Source: Eubacterium sp.
GTDB lineage: Bacteria > Bacillota > Clostridia > Lachnospirales > Lachnospiraceae
Assembly: GCA_017614395.1 (NCBI GenBank)
Contig: JAGABX010000091.1
Coordinates: 17,980 to 81,979, forward strand
Length of the DNA stretch: 64,000 bases
Direction of reading: 5' to 3'
Position 1 is the stretch's first letter, and the number at the start of each line of letters is the position of its first letter. Position numbers and translations under genes: made by a program. The notes beneath the pieces were generated by a model that saw only the letters and a program-made list of their open reading frames with translations, did no database searches and was not told the DNA's origin. This document shows positions 1-8,398 of the stretch, one piece after another.

Positions 1-478
1 TGAGCACATCGATGTAGATGCAATTGCGATTGATTCAATTTATACTCCGATCGAGCGTGTGAATATCAAGGTGGAGGATACCCGTGTAGGTCAGATTACC
101 GATTTTGACAAACTGACCATGGATGTGCTGACCAACGGTACTCTGGCACCGGATGAGGCTGTCAGCCTCGCTGCCAAAGTGCTCAGCGAGCATCTGAAAT
201 CCTTCATCGACCTTTCCGAGAAGGCTCAGAATGCTGAGGTTATTGTTGAGCCGAATGCCGATGAGACCAAAAAGGTTATGGACATGAGCATTGATGAACT
301 GGAGTTGTCCGTTCGTTCATACAACTGCCTGATGCGCGCGAATATCCGCACGGTTGAGGAGTTGACAGGCAAAACGGCGGACGAAATGATGAAGGTTCGT
401 AATCTGGGACGTAAATCTCTGGATGAGGTATTGGCAAAACTGAAAGAACTTGGTTTGTCATTGAAAGATAACAATTGA
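1..478 (+). CDS. rpoA: RNA polymerase alpha subunit, C-terminal part (5' truncated by window edge)
   Basis: The reading frame is open from base 2 and continues to a TGA at 476-478, so the gene begins outside the window. The visible part holds the end of the alpha N-terminal dimerisation/assembly domain ([17 protein letters not shown], then the segment with [17 protein letters not shown]), an acidic linker, and the complete alpha-CTD ([42 protein letters not shown]), the helix-hairpin-helix module that binds UP elements and activators. It is followed 36 bases later by rplQ, the standard order in Firmicutes. The GTG at 59 is an internal codon and not a start. Confidence 0.97.
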   Translation, partial: EHIDVDAIAIDSIYTPIERVNIKVEDTRVGQITDFDKLTMDVLTNGTLAPDEAVSLAAKVLSEHLKSFIDLSEKAQNAEVIVEPNADETKKVMDMSIDELELSVRSYNCLMRANIRTVEELTGKTADEMMKVRNLGRKSLDEVLAKLKELGLSLKDNN

Positions 479-514
479 TTTAACGGGCGCGTCAGCGCCG
501 GAATGGAGGATATG

Positions 515-1051
515 ATGGCTGGTTACAGAAAATTGGGCAGGACGTCCAGTCAGAGAAAAGCGTTGCTGCGTAATCAGGTAACAAACCTGATTTATCACGG
601 CCGTATCATTACCACAGAAGCAAAGGCAAAGGAGATCCGCAAGATTGCAGAGGGACTCATTGCCATGGCAGTTCGTGAAAAGGATAATTATGAGACTGTG
701 ACTGTTGAGCAGAAGGTTCCGAAGACCGATGTTGACGGCAAGAGGATCCGCGAGACGCAGGATGGTAAGAAGGTAGTTGTATATGATACCGTGAGCAAGG
801 AGATCAAAAAGGATTCACCGTCACGTTTGCATGCCCGTCGTCAGATGAAAAAGGTTCTTTACAACGTTAAAGAGGTTCCGAATGAGACGGCAGGACGTAA
901 AAAGCATACCAGGGAGATTGATCTGACTAACAAGCTTTTTGACGAAATTGCTCCGAAATATGCGAACCGAAACGGCGGTTACACACGTATTGTGAAGATC
1001 GGACCGCGCAAGGGTGATGCAGCTATGGAGGTTGTTATCGAGTTAGTTTAA
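515..1051 (+). CDS. rplQ: 50S ribosomal protein L17, long form
   Basis: Large-subunit ribosomal protein near the exit tunnel. The N-terminus [20 protein letters not shown] and the C-terminus [20 protein letters not shown] are clear L17 signatures. An ATG also occurs at 503, but the GGAGGA at 505-510 would lie inside the gene in that case; ATG 515 (or 512) lies just after it and gives the usual L17 start, so I chose 515 (178 residues). Typical bacterial L17 is about 115-130 residues. The excess is a charged block of roughly 50-60 residues between about residues 50 and 110 ([20 protein letters not shown] and following), placed where the common form is short. Translated with rpoA. Confidence 0.95.
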   Translation: MAGYRKLGRTSSQRKALLRNQVTNLIYHGRIITTEAKAKEIRKIAEGLIAMAVREKDNYETVTVEQKVPKTDVDGKRIRETQDGKKVVVYDTVSKEIKKDSPSRLHARRQMKKVLYNVKEVPNETAGRKKHTREIDLTNKLFDEIAPKYANRNGGYTRIVKIGPRKGDAAMEVVIELV

Positions 1052-1100
1052 TTCGATATCATTGATTTGTTTTCAATTCGGATAGTTGAGGCCTGTGTTT

Positions 1101-1925
1101 ATGATTAAGGCAGAGGGTATCACATACGAATATATCCGTCGCGATGATCACGACGAAGTAGTAGCGGTGGAGACAGCGTTGAACGCTGTCTCTTTTCGCA
1201 TTGAAACAGGACAGTTTATCGGTATTATCGGCGCTAATGGTTCCGGAAAATCAACCTTGGCCAAGCATCTGAATGCTCTGTTGGTTCCCGAGGAAGGCGC
1301 ATTGTGGGTTGATGATATTAACACCCGTGACAAAGATCTTATATTTGAGGTTCGTCAGAAAGTCGGCATGGTATTCCAAAACCCGGATAATCAGATTGTT
1401 CACGACATAGTGGAGGACGATATCGCATTCGGACCGGAGAACCTCGGAGTGCCTCAGGAGGAACTGCGATCAAGGGTTGATGAGGCCCTGGCTGCAGTCG
1501 GGATGGGTGAGCATGCAGAGGATTCCCCTTTGAGATTATCGGGCGGTCAGAAGGCGCGTATCGCAATCGCGGGAGTTTTAGCTATGCGTCCGAAATGCAT
1601 CGTTTTCGATGAGTCTACCGCCATGCTGGATCCGTCAGGCCGTGAGGAGGTTCTCGCCGAGGCAAGACGTTTAAACCGTGAGGAAGGCATAACCGTAATC
1701 TGGATCACGCATTATCCTGAGGAACTGGTTGATGCAGATCAGATATTTGTTATGATTAACGGAGAACTTGATATGACGGGTACTCCGGGAGAGGTGTTTT
1801 CACAGGTGACGAGGCTTTATGAGCTGGGGCTCGCTGTCCCTGAGATAGCGAGAATAGCCTATGAGGCGGGAAAACCGATTGCACTGACTGTTGATGAGTT
1901 TGTTGAGAACTATTCAGGTACATAA
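1101..1925 (+). CDS. ecfA1: Energy-coupling factor transporter ATP-binding protein EcfA1
   Basis: One of the two ATPases that power an ECF vitamin/metal uptake complex with EcfT and an interchangeable S component. 274 residues. Walker A GANGSGKS at about 44-51, Q-loop VFQNPDNQIV, ABC signature RLSGGQKARIAIAG, Walker B CIVFDESTAMLDP and H-loop WITHYPEEL are all present. The frame is open from a TTG at 1086, but ATG 1101 has a TGAGG 9 bases upstream (1087-1091) and gives the normal EcfA N-terminus (MIKAEGITYEY), so it is preferred. The gene lies directly downstream of rplQ. In most Firmicutes the second ATPase gene follows at once; here ecfT intervenes. Confidence 0.95.
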   Translation: MIKAEGITYEYIRRDDHDEVVAVETALNAVSFRIETGQFIGIIGANGSGKSTLAKHLNALLVPEEGALWVDDINTRDKDLIFEVRQKVGMVFQNPDNQIVHDIVEDDIAFGPENLGVPQEELRSRVDEALAAVGMGEHAEDSPLRLSGGQKARIAIAGVLAMRPKCIVFDESTAMLDPSGREEVLAEARRLNREEGITVIWITHYPEELVDADQIFVMINGELDMTGTPGEVFSQVTRLYELGLAVPEIARIAYEAGKPIALTVDEFVENYSGT

Positions 1926-1926
1926 C

Positions 1927-2026
1927 GGGGTTACCTGATCCTTTGCTCGGGGCACACTTTATTCGCTCCTCGCGGGCTCGTCGCTCATGCGTTTGCAATG
2001 CCCCTCGCATTCGGACAGGTAACCCC
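1927..2026. repeat. Nested inverted repeat between ecfA1 and ecfT
   Basis: A perfect 11-bp inverted repeat, GGGGTTACCTG (1927-1937) and CAGGTAACCCC (2016-2026), encloses a second one, GGGGCA (1949-1954) and TGCCCC (1999-2004). The middle is GC-rich and contains repeated TCGCTC/CTCGCGGGCTCG words. It has no T-tract, so it is not a standard terminator. It could be a palindromic interspersed element or an RNA structure in the ecf mRNA; the function is unknown. Confidence 0.7.
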
Positions 2027-2079
2027 GCGAGAACACCAGTGCAGATTGGAATTATATACTAAGTGGAAGGAATCTGGCG

Positions 2080-2892
2080 ATGCTAAGGAATATGACTATA
2101 GGAAGTTATTATCCGGTCGAGTCGGTGATTCATCGGCTGGATCCGAGGGTTAAAATTATAGCTGTATTGGTGTATCTTGTATCGCTGTTTTTGTTCTCTA
2201 ATTTTATCGGATACGCTGTTGTTACAGTGTTTTTATTGACTGTTATTTTTCTGTCAAAGGTGCCTGTTTTTCATATACTCAAAGGGATGAGAGTTATCAT
2301 CTTTTTACTGATATTTACATCGTTTTTTAATCTATTTTTTACCAAGGGTGACATACTGTGGGAATGGGAATTTATTCACATTACATATCAGGGTGTCAGG
2401 CAGGCAATTTTTATGGCGATGAGGCTGATATATTTAGTAGTCGGATCGTCGATGCTGACCTATACCACCACGCCCGGTGAGCTGACTGAGGCTATTGAAT
2501 CACTGTTATGCTGGCTGAAGGTGTTTCGTGTCCCGGTTCATGATTTTGCGATGATGATGTCGCTGGCGTTACGGTTTATCCCGCTGCTGTTACAGGAAAC
2601 AAATCGCATCATTGATGCTCAGAGTGCGCGTGGGGCGGATATAGAAAACGGTCATTTGATAAAAAAGATGAGATCGCTTACCTCGATTTTGGTTCCGCTG
2701 ATAGTCTCGGCAACCAGGCGCGCCTATGAGCTCGGCATGGCTATGGAGTCACGCTGTTACAATTGCGGGAAAAAGAGGACCAAACTGAAACCTCTGCACT
2801 ACCGAATATGTGATGTGCTGATGTATCCCATGATGGCAGCGTATATTGTCGGAATCATATTGGTTGATCGGATACCTTGGCAGATTTTTTAG
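2080..2892 (+). CDS. ecfT: Energy-coupling factor transporter transmembrane protein EcfT
   Basis: Membrane scaffold that couples EcfA1/EcfA2 ATP hydrolysis to toppling of the substrate-binding S component. 270 residues; N-terminus MLRNMTIGSYYPVESVIHRL and LDPRVKII are characteristic. About five hydrophobic segments (around residues 25-65, 70-90, 105-125, 240-265). The first coupling motif is Ala-Arg-Gly (QSARGADIENG); the second is represented by AMESRCYNCG. GGAAGG at 2065-2070 lies 9 bases before ATG 2080. It sits between the two ATPase genes, which is not the commonest order. No S component is encoded in the window. Confidence 0.94.
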   Translation: MLRNMTIGSYYPVESVIHRLDPRVKIIAVLVYLVSLFLFSNFIGYAVVTVFLLTVIFLSKVPVFHILKGMRVIIFLLIFTSFFNLFFTKGDILWEWEFIHITYQGVRQAIFMAMRLIYLVVGSSMLTYTTTPGELTEAIESLLCWLKVFRVPVHDFAMMMSLALRFIPLLLQETNRIIDAQSARGADIENGHLIKKMRSLTSILVPLIVSATRRAYELGMAMESRCYNCGKKRTKLKPLHYRICDVLMYPMMAAYIVGIILVDRIPWQIF

Positions 2893-2905
2893 CTTGCAAT
2901 TCATA

Positions 2906-2944
2906 TAAAAAGCCCTTGCGTATGCGGGGCATTTTTTGTATAAT
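2906..2944 (+). promoter_or_regulatory. Terminator-like hairpin overlapping the ecfA2 promoter
   Basis: TTGCGT (2916-2921), 17 bases, TATAAT (2939-2944) makes a good sigma-A promoter reading towards ecfA2. The same bases form an intrinsic-terminator shape: an A-tract, GCCC (2912-2915), a short loop, GGGC (about 2927-2930) and a T-run, positioned just after the ecfT stop. The ecfT transcript may therefore end here while a new transcript starts. Confidence 0.6.
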
Positions 2945-3005
2945 AGTTTTGTATTGTTTATTTTTGGGGAAGAGCTATTCAAAACATGTGTGGCGGATTA
3001 AATCG

Positions 3006-3839
3006 ATGGAAATATTATTAAACGAGGTCTCATATATATATGACGAGGGGATGGCATATGAGAAACATGCCCTCGCCGGTGTGAATCTGCGGATCGGTCA
3101 GGGTGAGTTTATCGGTTTGATCGGTCGGACGGGTTCAGGAAAATCAACTCTTGTAAAGATGATGAATGGCCTGCTGAAACCAACCTATGGCGGAGTATTT
3201 GTTGACGGAGAGGATATAAACGAACGGGGATATAAACTGAATAAACTGCGTGGGCGTGTCGGACTGGTTTTTCAGTATCCGGAGCAGCAGCTGTTTGAAA
3301 GTACCGTATTGAAGGATGTTCTGTTCGGACCGAACAATCAGGGGTTGGAGGAGCTGACTGCTGAGTTGCGTGCCTATGAGGCATTAAAAATCGTCGGAAT
3401 CGGCCAGGATCTGCTGGATGTTTCTCCTCTGGCATTATCCGGAGGTCAGAAGCGCAGGGTGGCTATAGCGGGAGTGTTGGCAATGCAGCCGGAGGTACTG
3501 ATCCTCGATGAACCGACTGCGGGGCTGGATCCTGCGGGTCGTGAGGATATTTTTGCTCTTCTTCATGAACTTCATGAGGAAAAGAATATCACGGTAATAC
3601 TGATATCCCACTCCATGGAGGATGTAGCCGAGCATACAGGCCGGGTTATCGTGATGAATGACGGTCGTATAGTTATGGATGATTCCCCGGAATCGGTATT
3701 TGCGGATGCAGCAGAACTCGAACAGATCGGTCTGCGCCCACCGGTGGCGGCACGTCTCGCAGGGGCGTTACGTTCGCACGGAGTGGATATTCCATCAGGA
3801 GTTATAACCAGGAATCAGATTGTTAATGTAATAAAATAG
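3006..3839 (+). CDS. ecfA2: Energy-coupling factor transporter ATP-binding protein EcfA2
   Basis: Second ATPase of the ECF module, 277 residues. Walker A GRTGSGKST, Q-loop VFQYPEQQLF, signature LSGGQKRRVAIAG, Walker B VLILDEPTAGLDP and H-loop LISHSMEDV are intact. The frame is open further upstream, but the homologous N-terminus begins at MEILLNEVSYIY, hence ATG 3006; a GGCGG at 2992-2996 may serve as ribosome-binding site. It has its own promoter upstream, unlike a simple ecfA1-ecfA2-ecfT operon. The truA-rplM-rpsI genes that often follow this module are absent; a two-component system follows instead. Confidence 0.94.
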   Translation: MEILLNEVSYIYDEGMAYEKHALAGVNLRIGQGEFIGLIGRTGSGKSTLVKMMNGLLKPTYGGVFVDGEDINERGYKLNKLRGRVGLVFQYPEQQLFESTVLKDVLFGPNNQGLEELTAELRAYEALKIVGIGQDLLDVSPLALSGGQKRRVAIAGVLAMQPEVLILDEPTAGLDPAGREDIFALLHELHEEKNITVILISHSMEDVAEHTGRVIVMNDGRIVMDDSPESVFADAAELEQIGLRPPVAARLAGALRSHGVDIPSGVITRNQIVNVIK

Positions 3840-3866
3840 CGAAAGACTATACATCAAATGCGAGGT

Positions 3867-3881
3867 CTGTATGTTATACAG
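3867..3881. promoter_or_regulatory. Dyad CTGTAT-N3-ATACAG upstream of the two-component system
   Basis: A perfect 6-3-6 inverted repeat 50 bases before the response-regulator start. It could be an operator or the -10 region of its promoter; no convincing -35 accompanies it. Confidence 0.35.
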
Positions 3882-3930
3882 TAAACCCGGTCAGTGATGG
3901 AACGGTCAATTTGCGGATAGGGGATTTGTA

Positions 3931-4605
3931 ATGAGAATACTGCTTGCTGAGGACGAACGCGAACTGTCAGATGCTCTGGTAGCGATGCTGGAACACGCCC
4001 AGTATGCCGTTGATGCCGTGTATAACGGGCGTGATGCATTGGATTATCTCGAGGTGGGTGAATATGACGGGGCGATTCTCGATGTTATGATGCCGGAGAT
4101 GGATGGGTTTACGGTTGTAAAAAAACTCCGTGATCAGGGCAATGCGGTTCCGGTGTTGATCCTGACAGCGAAGTCGGAGGTGGATGACCGGGTTTTCGGA
4201 CTGGATGCGGGCGCAGATGATTACCTGACGAAACCATTTGCGATGAAGGAGTTACTGGCGAGAGTTCGTTCAATTACCAGGCGGGCAACCGAGGCAACCA
4301 GCGCTGAATTAAAACTCGGAAATGTTATTCTCGATTCCGCCTCATACGTATTGAAAACCCCTGACGGCAGCGATCATCTGCCGGGCAAGGAATACCAGCT
4401 GCTTGAACTTTTTCTGTCAAATCCACATCAGGTAATCTCGACCGAGAGGATCATGGAACGCGTATGGGGATATGAGAGTGAGGCCGAGATAAATACCGTG
4501 TGGGTTACGATTTCGGGTCTTCGTAAGAAACTGGCGGCATTGGGCGCTGATATAGAGATAAAGGCAAAACGCGGGCAGGGGTATTACCTGGAGGAGAAGT
4601 CCTGA
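3931..4605 (+). CDS. OmpR/PhoB-family response regulator
   Basis: 224 residues: receiver domain (about 1-118) with acidic pair E7/D8, phospho-acceptor D51 in AILDVMMPEMDG, T79 and K101 (LTKPFA), followed by a winged-helix DNA-binding domain (about 130-222; VISTERIMERVWGYE, INTVWVTISGLRKKL, RGQGYYL). It should be phosphorylated by the histidine kinase encoded next and then control transcription. Target genes are unknown; the dyad upstream suggests autoregulation, but this is only inference. Confidence 0.93.
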   Translation: MRILLAEDERELSDALVAMLEHAQYAVDAVYNGRDALDYLEVGEYDGAILDVMMPEMDGFTVVKKLRDQGNAVPVLILTAKSEVDDRVFGLDAGADDYLTKPFAMKELLARVRSITRRATEATSAELKLGNVILDSASYVLKTPDGSDHLPGKEYQLLELFLSNPHQVISTERIMERVWGYESEAEINTVWVTISGLRKKLAALGADIEIKAKRGQGYYLEEKS

Positions 4606-4675
4606 TATCGACAGAAACGGACGGACTTCGTCTGTGTGTCATATAAAACTATGCTGTTTTGAGGAGCGTACTGCT

Positions 4676-6115
4676 ATGAAAAAGCTGAGGATCCGGTTTG
4701 TGCTGGCGGCGATGGGCTCCATGTTTGCCGTTCTGGCAGCCATAGTCATCGGTATGAATGTCCTGAGTTATATGGATGTGATAAATACTTCTGATCAGGA
4801 ACTGGAGCGCATAGTCGGAAACGGGGGAGAGTATCCGGATCCCGGAGCCGCCCGGAGTGAGGGAGAGACTGTTTCCGGTCCGGCATCGGAAATAGGGAGG
4901 AATCCGGCCGACGGTAGCTTACAGGTTCTGCCTCCACCGGGTAGCAGCGGCGAAACACCTCCGCCGTTACCAAATAACGGCATCAGTCCGATTGGTGAGG
5001 GGGAGATGCCGCCGGGAGGAGCGGAGGCACCCTATGAGACGCGCTATTTCACCGTTTATTTCCGTGACGGTGCTGTAGTTGGCTCACATATGGATAATAT
5101 AGCTGCCGTGACGGAAACCGAGGCTGAGGAGATTGCAACAGCAATTCTGAATGGTGGTTCGGAAAAAGGGTTTTACGAGGGAACCTATCGCTACAGGGTT
5201 GCTGCTTACGACAAGTCGGTTACAACAACATTCTCTGCAAATAATGATATCGCTGGGGCAACCGGAGTAGTTTATTCCGCCACAGTCGATGCGGATACCA
5301 TGGTATGTCTGGTAAACTGTGAGAGGAGACTGGATGCTTTTTCCTATTCACTGTGGATTTCGATAATTGTATCATTAGCGGGCGCGTTAGTTGTGTTTTT
5401 ACTTGTGCTTTTTACGTCAAAACTGGTATTCCGTCCTGTTGAGGCGAGTGAACGCAAGCAAAAACAATTCCTCACGGATGCCAGCCATGAACTGAAAACA
5501 CCTCTTGCTATCATCTCCGCGAATACTGAGGTCATGGAGATGGAGAGCGGCGAGACGAAATGGATCGCGAGCACCAGGCATCAGGTCGAGAGACTTACCG
5601 GGTTAGTTGAGCAGATGGTGGCATTAACGAGATTGGATGAAACGGATTTCGGCGGGGAGCCGGAGAGAATTTCATTCAGTGATATTCTGCGGGAAACAGC
5701 GGACAGTTATCAGGCGCCTGCGGAGGTCGCGAACAAAAAACTGAAAACAGAGATCGGAAACGGAATATATATTCGCGCGAATGAAAAAAACATCCGGCAA
5801 CTAATCGGCTTGCTGCTTGATAATGCAGTGAAATATGCCACGCCGGATACAACCATAGAAGTCGAGCTTTTTTCGAAAGGAAAGCGTGCAGTGATGACTG
5901 TTTTCAATCACGCTGATGGGATCAAACAGGGAGAAAATGACATTCTGTTTGAGCGTTTTTACAGAAATGACGCATCACGCAGTTCAGAAACAGGAGGCTC
6001 CGGCATCGGCCTCTCGGTTGCAAAATCAATTGTCGAGAGGAGTCATGGCAGGATCAAAGCGTATAGTGATGACGGAGAGAGTCTCAGAATTACGGTTACT
6101 CTCCCGATAGCATAA
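4676..6115 (+). CDS. Membrane sensor histidine kinase
   Basis: 479 residues. One membrane helix near residues 7-30, an extracytoplasmic region of about 190 residues containing a Pro/Gly-rich flexible stretch (PPPGSSGETPPPLPNNG and following), a second helix (about 225-250), a HisKA domain with phospho-acceptor H271 in ASHELKTPLAII, and an HATPase domain with N-box (LLLDNAVKYA) and G-box (GGSGIGLSVAKSIV). ATG 4676 has GAGGAG 9 bases upstream; the longer frame from GTG 4634 would place a Cys-rich tail before the membrane helix and is unlikely. Cognate regulator is the preceding gene. The signal is unknown. Confidence 0.92.
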   Translation: MKKLRIRFVLAAMGSMFAVLAAIVIGMNVLSYMDVINTSDQELERIVGNGGEYPDPGAARSEGETVSGPASEIGRNPADGSLQVLPPPGSSGETPPPLPNNGISPIGEGEMPPGGAEAPYETRYFTVYFRDGAVVGSHMDNIAAVTETEAEEIATAILNGGSEKGFYEGTYRYRVAAYDKSVTTTFSANNDIAGATGVVYSATVDADTMVCLVNCERRLDAFSYSLWISIIVSLAGALVVFLLVLFTSKLVFRPVEASERKQKQFLTDASHELKTPLAIISANTEVMEMESGETKWIASTRHQVERLTGLVEQMVALTRLDETDFGGEPERISFSDILRETADSYQAPAEVANKKLKTEIGNGIYIRANEKNIRQLIGLLLDNAVKYATPDTTIEVELFSKGKRAVMTVFNHADGIKQGENDILFERFYRNDASRSSETGGSGIGLSVAKSIVERSHGRIKAYSDDGESLRITVTLPIA

Positions 6116-6198
6116 TCAGGATTGGTAAACCGATATGTAAATCCGTGTGGAATACAGAAACAAATGTGTTTTGACAGGCGGAAAAACGGAGGATCAAC

Positions 6199-7956
6199 AT
6201 GAACATTCAGGGAACGATCGATGCAATCGGACAGGCAGACTGGCAGACGATGATGTACGCCGGTTTGTTGGAATTGTCAATAATTTTGACGGTAATTTAC
6301 GGCGCAGTATGGAGAAAAAGCTTCGGTATTTACTATACTCTCATATTCGCGTTCATTCCCGTAACTAATCTGGGTTACATGCTGTTATCACTTGCGAATG
6401 ACGAAAATGAGGCTTTGATTGCGCAAAAAGTAATCTATTTGGGCGGATGCTTTTTAATATTCTTTATTACAATGGCTGTTTTTGAAATATGTAATATCAA
6501 TATCCCTAAATGGCTCAAAATCATTATGCTGTATTTCTGTTCGGAATTGTTTATGTCAGTTGCGACAACGGAATTTACCGGTCTTTTTTACAAAAAGGTT
6601 ATGCTGAAAAAAATAGAAGGCATAACTATATTTACAAAAGTTTACGGTCCGGCGCATACAGTTTTTTTGATAACAATCGCAGCTATGTTTGTGATGGGAG
6701 TTATTGCAATATTCTATTCGTTGTTTTTCAAAAAAAATGTATCAAATAAACGTATCATTCTCCTGCTTTTGACAGAAACGATTGCCATAGCTGCATTTTT
6801 CGGTTGGAAATTTCTCGGAATTCAATATGATTTTACTGCAGTAGCGTTTGTATTGATACAGCTTATTTTTCTTTTTATCATACGACGCATATCGCTGTTT
6901 AATATACGCGACACCATAATTGACTCCATAACACTGTTGGGAGATGAAGGTTTTATTTCGTTCGACAAAAAGTTGAAATATATCGGCTGCATCGGAATTG
7001 CTGCGGATGTTTTTCCTGAACTGAAAAAAACTCAGGTTGATCGAAAGGTCAAAAAAAATGAGTTTTTCAAAAGAGAATTTCTTCCCATGCTTGAGGATTT
7101 CAAAAAAAAGGGGAGATCTGTTCCGAGAAACGTTGAGAGGTGGGGCGAACACAGGAAAACGATTTATCAGCTTACGGTGAATCCGTTATATAACGGGAGA
7201 AAAAGATCCGGCTATCAGATACATATTGTCGATGATACACTTGATCGTATGGAAATAGACGGCATCAGCAGGTGGAATGATGCTCTGCAGGAGAGAGTCG
7301 ATGAAAAAACCAGAAACCTGAAAATTATGCATAACAATCTCATAATGTCAATGGCGACCATGGTTGAATCAAGGGATAATTCCACCGGAGGTCATATCAG
7401 GAGAACCAGTGACTGCGTGAGGATACTGATTGACGAGATGAAAAAGGATCCCGAATGTAAGATTGCAAGGAATGATAAATTCTGCAAAAACCTGATCAAA
7501 GCGGCGCCGATGCACGACCTCGGCAAGATTGCGGTACCGGATGAAATTTTGCAGAAACCGGGACGATTTACCGATGAGGAATTTGAAAAAATGAAAATGC
7601 ACGCCGCAGAGGGTGCGCGAATAGTTCATGAAATTCTGAAAGACACAGAAGATGAGGATTTTCACAAACTGGCAGAAAATGTTGCTCACTACCACCATGA
7701 GAGGATGGACGGATCGGGTTATCCGGAGGGACTTGTCGGTGAGAAAATTCCGATCGAGGCTCGCATCATGGCGATCGCGGATGTATATGATGCGTTAGTG
7801 AGCAAGAGGGTTTACAAGGACAGGATGTCATTTGAAAAAGCAGACGGGATCATCATGGAGAGTTTCGGTAAACACTTTGATCCGGGATTAGAGAAGTATT
7901 ACATCGCTGCCCGCCCCCGTCTCGAGCAGTATTACAAGGATTTGGATGATGAGTGA
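6199..7956 (+). CDS. Seven-helix membrane HD-GYP c-di-GMP phosphodiesterase
   Basis: 585 residues. The N-terminal 230 residues contain about seven hydrophobic helices resembling the 7TM input module found before histidine kinases and GGDEF/HD-GYP domains. A PAS-like region follows (about 235-355), then a short coiled coil (ALQERVDEKTRNLKIMH) and a complete HD-GYP domain: H439-D440 in MHDLGKI, HHERMDGSGYPEGL with GYP at 507-509, and ARIMAIADVYDALVS. These residues match active enzymes that linearise cyclic di-GMP. It stands alone between the two-component system and gatC; the PilZ protein at 15041 is a possible receptor in the same pathway. Confidence 0.92.
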   Translation: MNIQGTIDAIGQADWQTMMYAGLLELSIILTVIYGAVWRKSFGIYYTLIFAFIPVTNLGYMLLSLANDENEALIAQKVIYLGGCFLIFFITMAVFEICNINIPKWLKIIMLYFCSELFMSVATTEFTGLFYKKVMLKKIEGITIFTKVYGPAHTVFLITIAAMFVMGVIAIFYSLFFKKNVSNKRIILLLLTETIAIAAFFGWKFLGIQYDFTAVAFVLIQLIFLFIIRRISLFNIRDTIIDSITLLGDEGFISFDKKLKYIGCIGIAADVFPELKKTQVDRKVKKNEFFKREFLPMLEDFKKKGRSVPRNVERWGEHRKTIYQLTVNPLYNGRKRSGYQIHIVDDTLDRMEIDGISRWNDALQERVDEKTRNLKIMHNNLIMSMATMVESRDNSTGGHIRRTSDCVRILIDEMKKDPECKIARNDKFCKNLIKAAPMHDLGKIAVPDEILQKPGRFTDEEFEKMKMHAAEGARIVHEILKDTEDEDFHKLAENVAHYHHERMDGSGYPEGLVGEKIPIEARIMAIADVYDALVSKRVYKDRMSFEKADGIIMESFGKHFDPGLEKYYIAARPRLEQYYKDLDDE

Positions 7957-8056
7957 GTTTCATGGTTTTGAGAAAATAGCGAAAAATTCGTACTTTTTTA
8001 AAATGTAGCCGTAAAAAATCGATGTAGACTGAAAAATTGTCGGGAGTTCAGGATCA

Positions 8057-8323
8057 ATGATAAATGGGATCAACAGACTTGCTGAGTTGGAAAGCTCCGA
8101 TAGTGAAGCGGAACGTGATATCAGTGGACTTGAGGATATGATAGGTTATTTCAATTGTATCAGCGAGGTTGATACTGAAGGAGTGAAACCGTTAATACAG
8201 CCTTTTGAAGATAATGAGATACCGCTCCGGGAGGATGTTTCCGCCGATGAGAGGAATGATGTTCTGAGTCGGAATGCGCCTCTCATGAGGGACGGTATGG
8301 TAGTTACACCGAGGAGTATATGA
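8057..8323 (+). CDS. gatC: Glu-tRNA(Gln)/Asp-tRNA(Asn) amidotransferase subunit C
   Basis: 88 residues. The small GatC subunit wraps around GatA and stabilises the GatCAB complex that converts misacylated Glu-tRNA(Gln) and Asp-tRNA(Asn). Family features: LAELESSDSEAERDISGLEDMIGYF, the VDTEGVKP motif in the middle and LREDV...RNAPLMRDGMVVTP at the end. gatA follows 75 bases downstream. Confidence 0.9.
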   Translation: MINGINRLAELESSDSEAERDISGLEDMIGYFNCISEVDTEGVKPLIQPFEDNEIPLREDVSADERNDVLSRNAPLMRDGMVVTPRSI

Positions 8324-8398
8324 AAGAGTTTCGCTTATCTGTGTTATACTATGATCTGAGATGAGTATCAGGGTTATGTATTATACCTGGGGTATGAG

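Noticed and set aside
1756-2010. 84-codon minus-strand ORF across the ecfA1 end and the nested palindrome
   Set aside because: It overlaps a strong gene, has no ribosome-binding site and is a by-product of the GC-rich repeat.
2877-3005. Extended start of EcfA2 from 2877
   Set aside because: It would place the terminator and promoter inside the coding region, and the extra residues are not part of the family.
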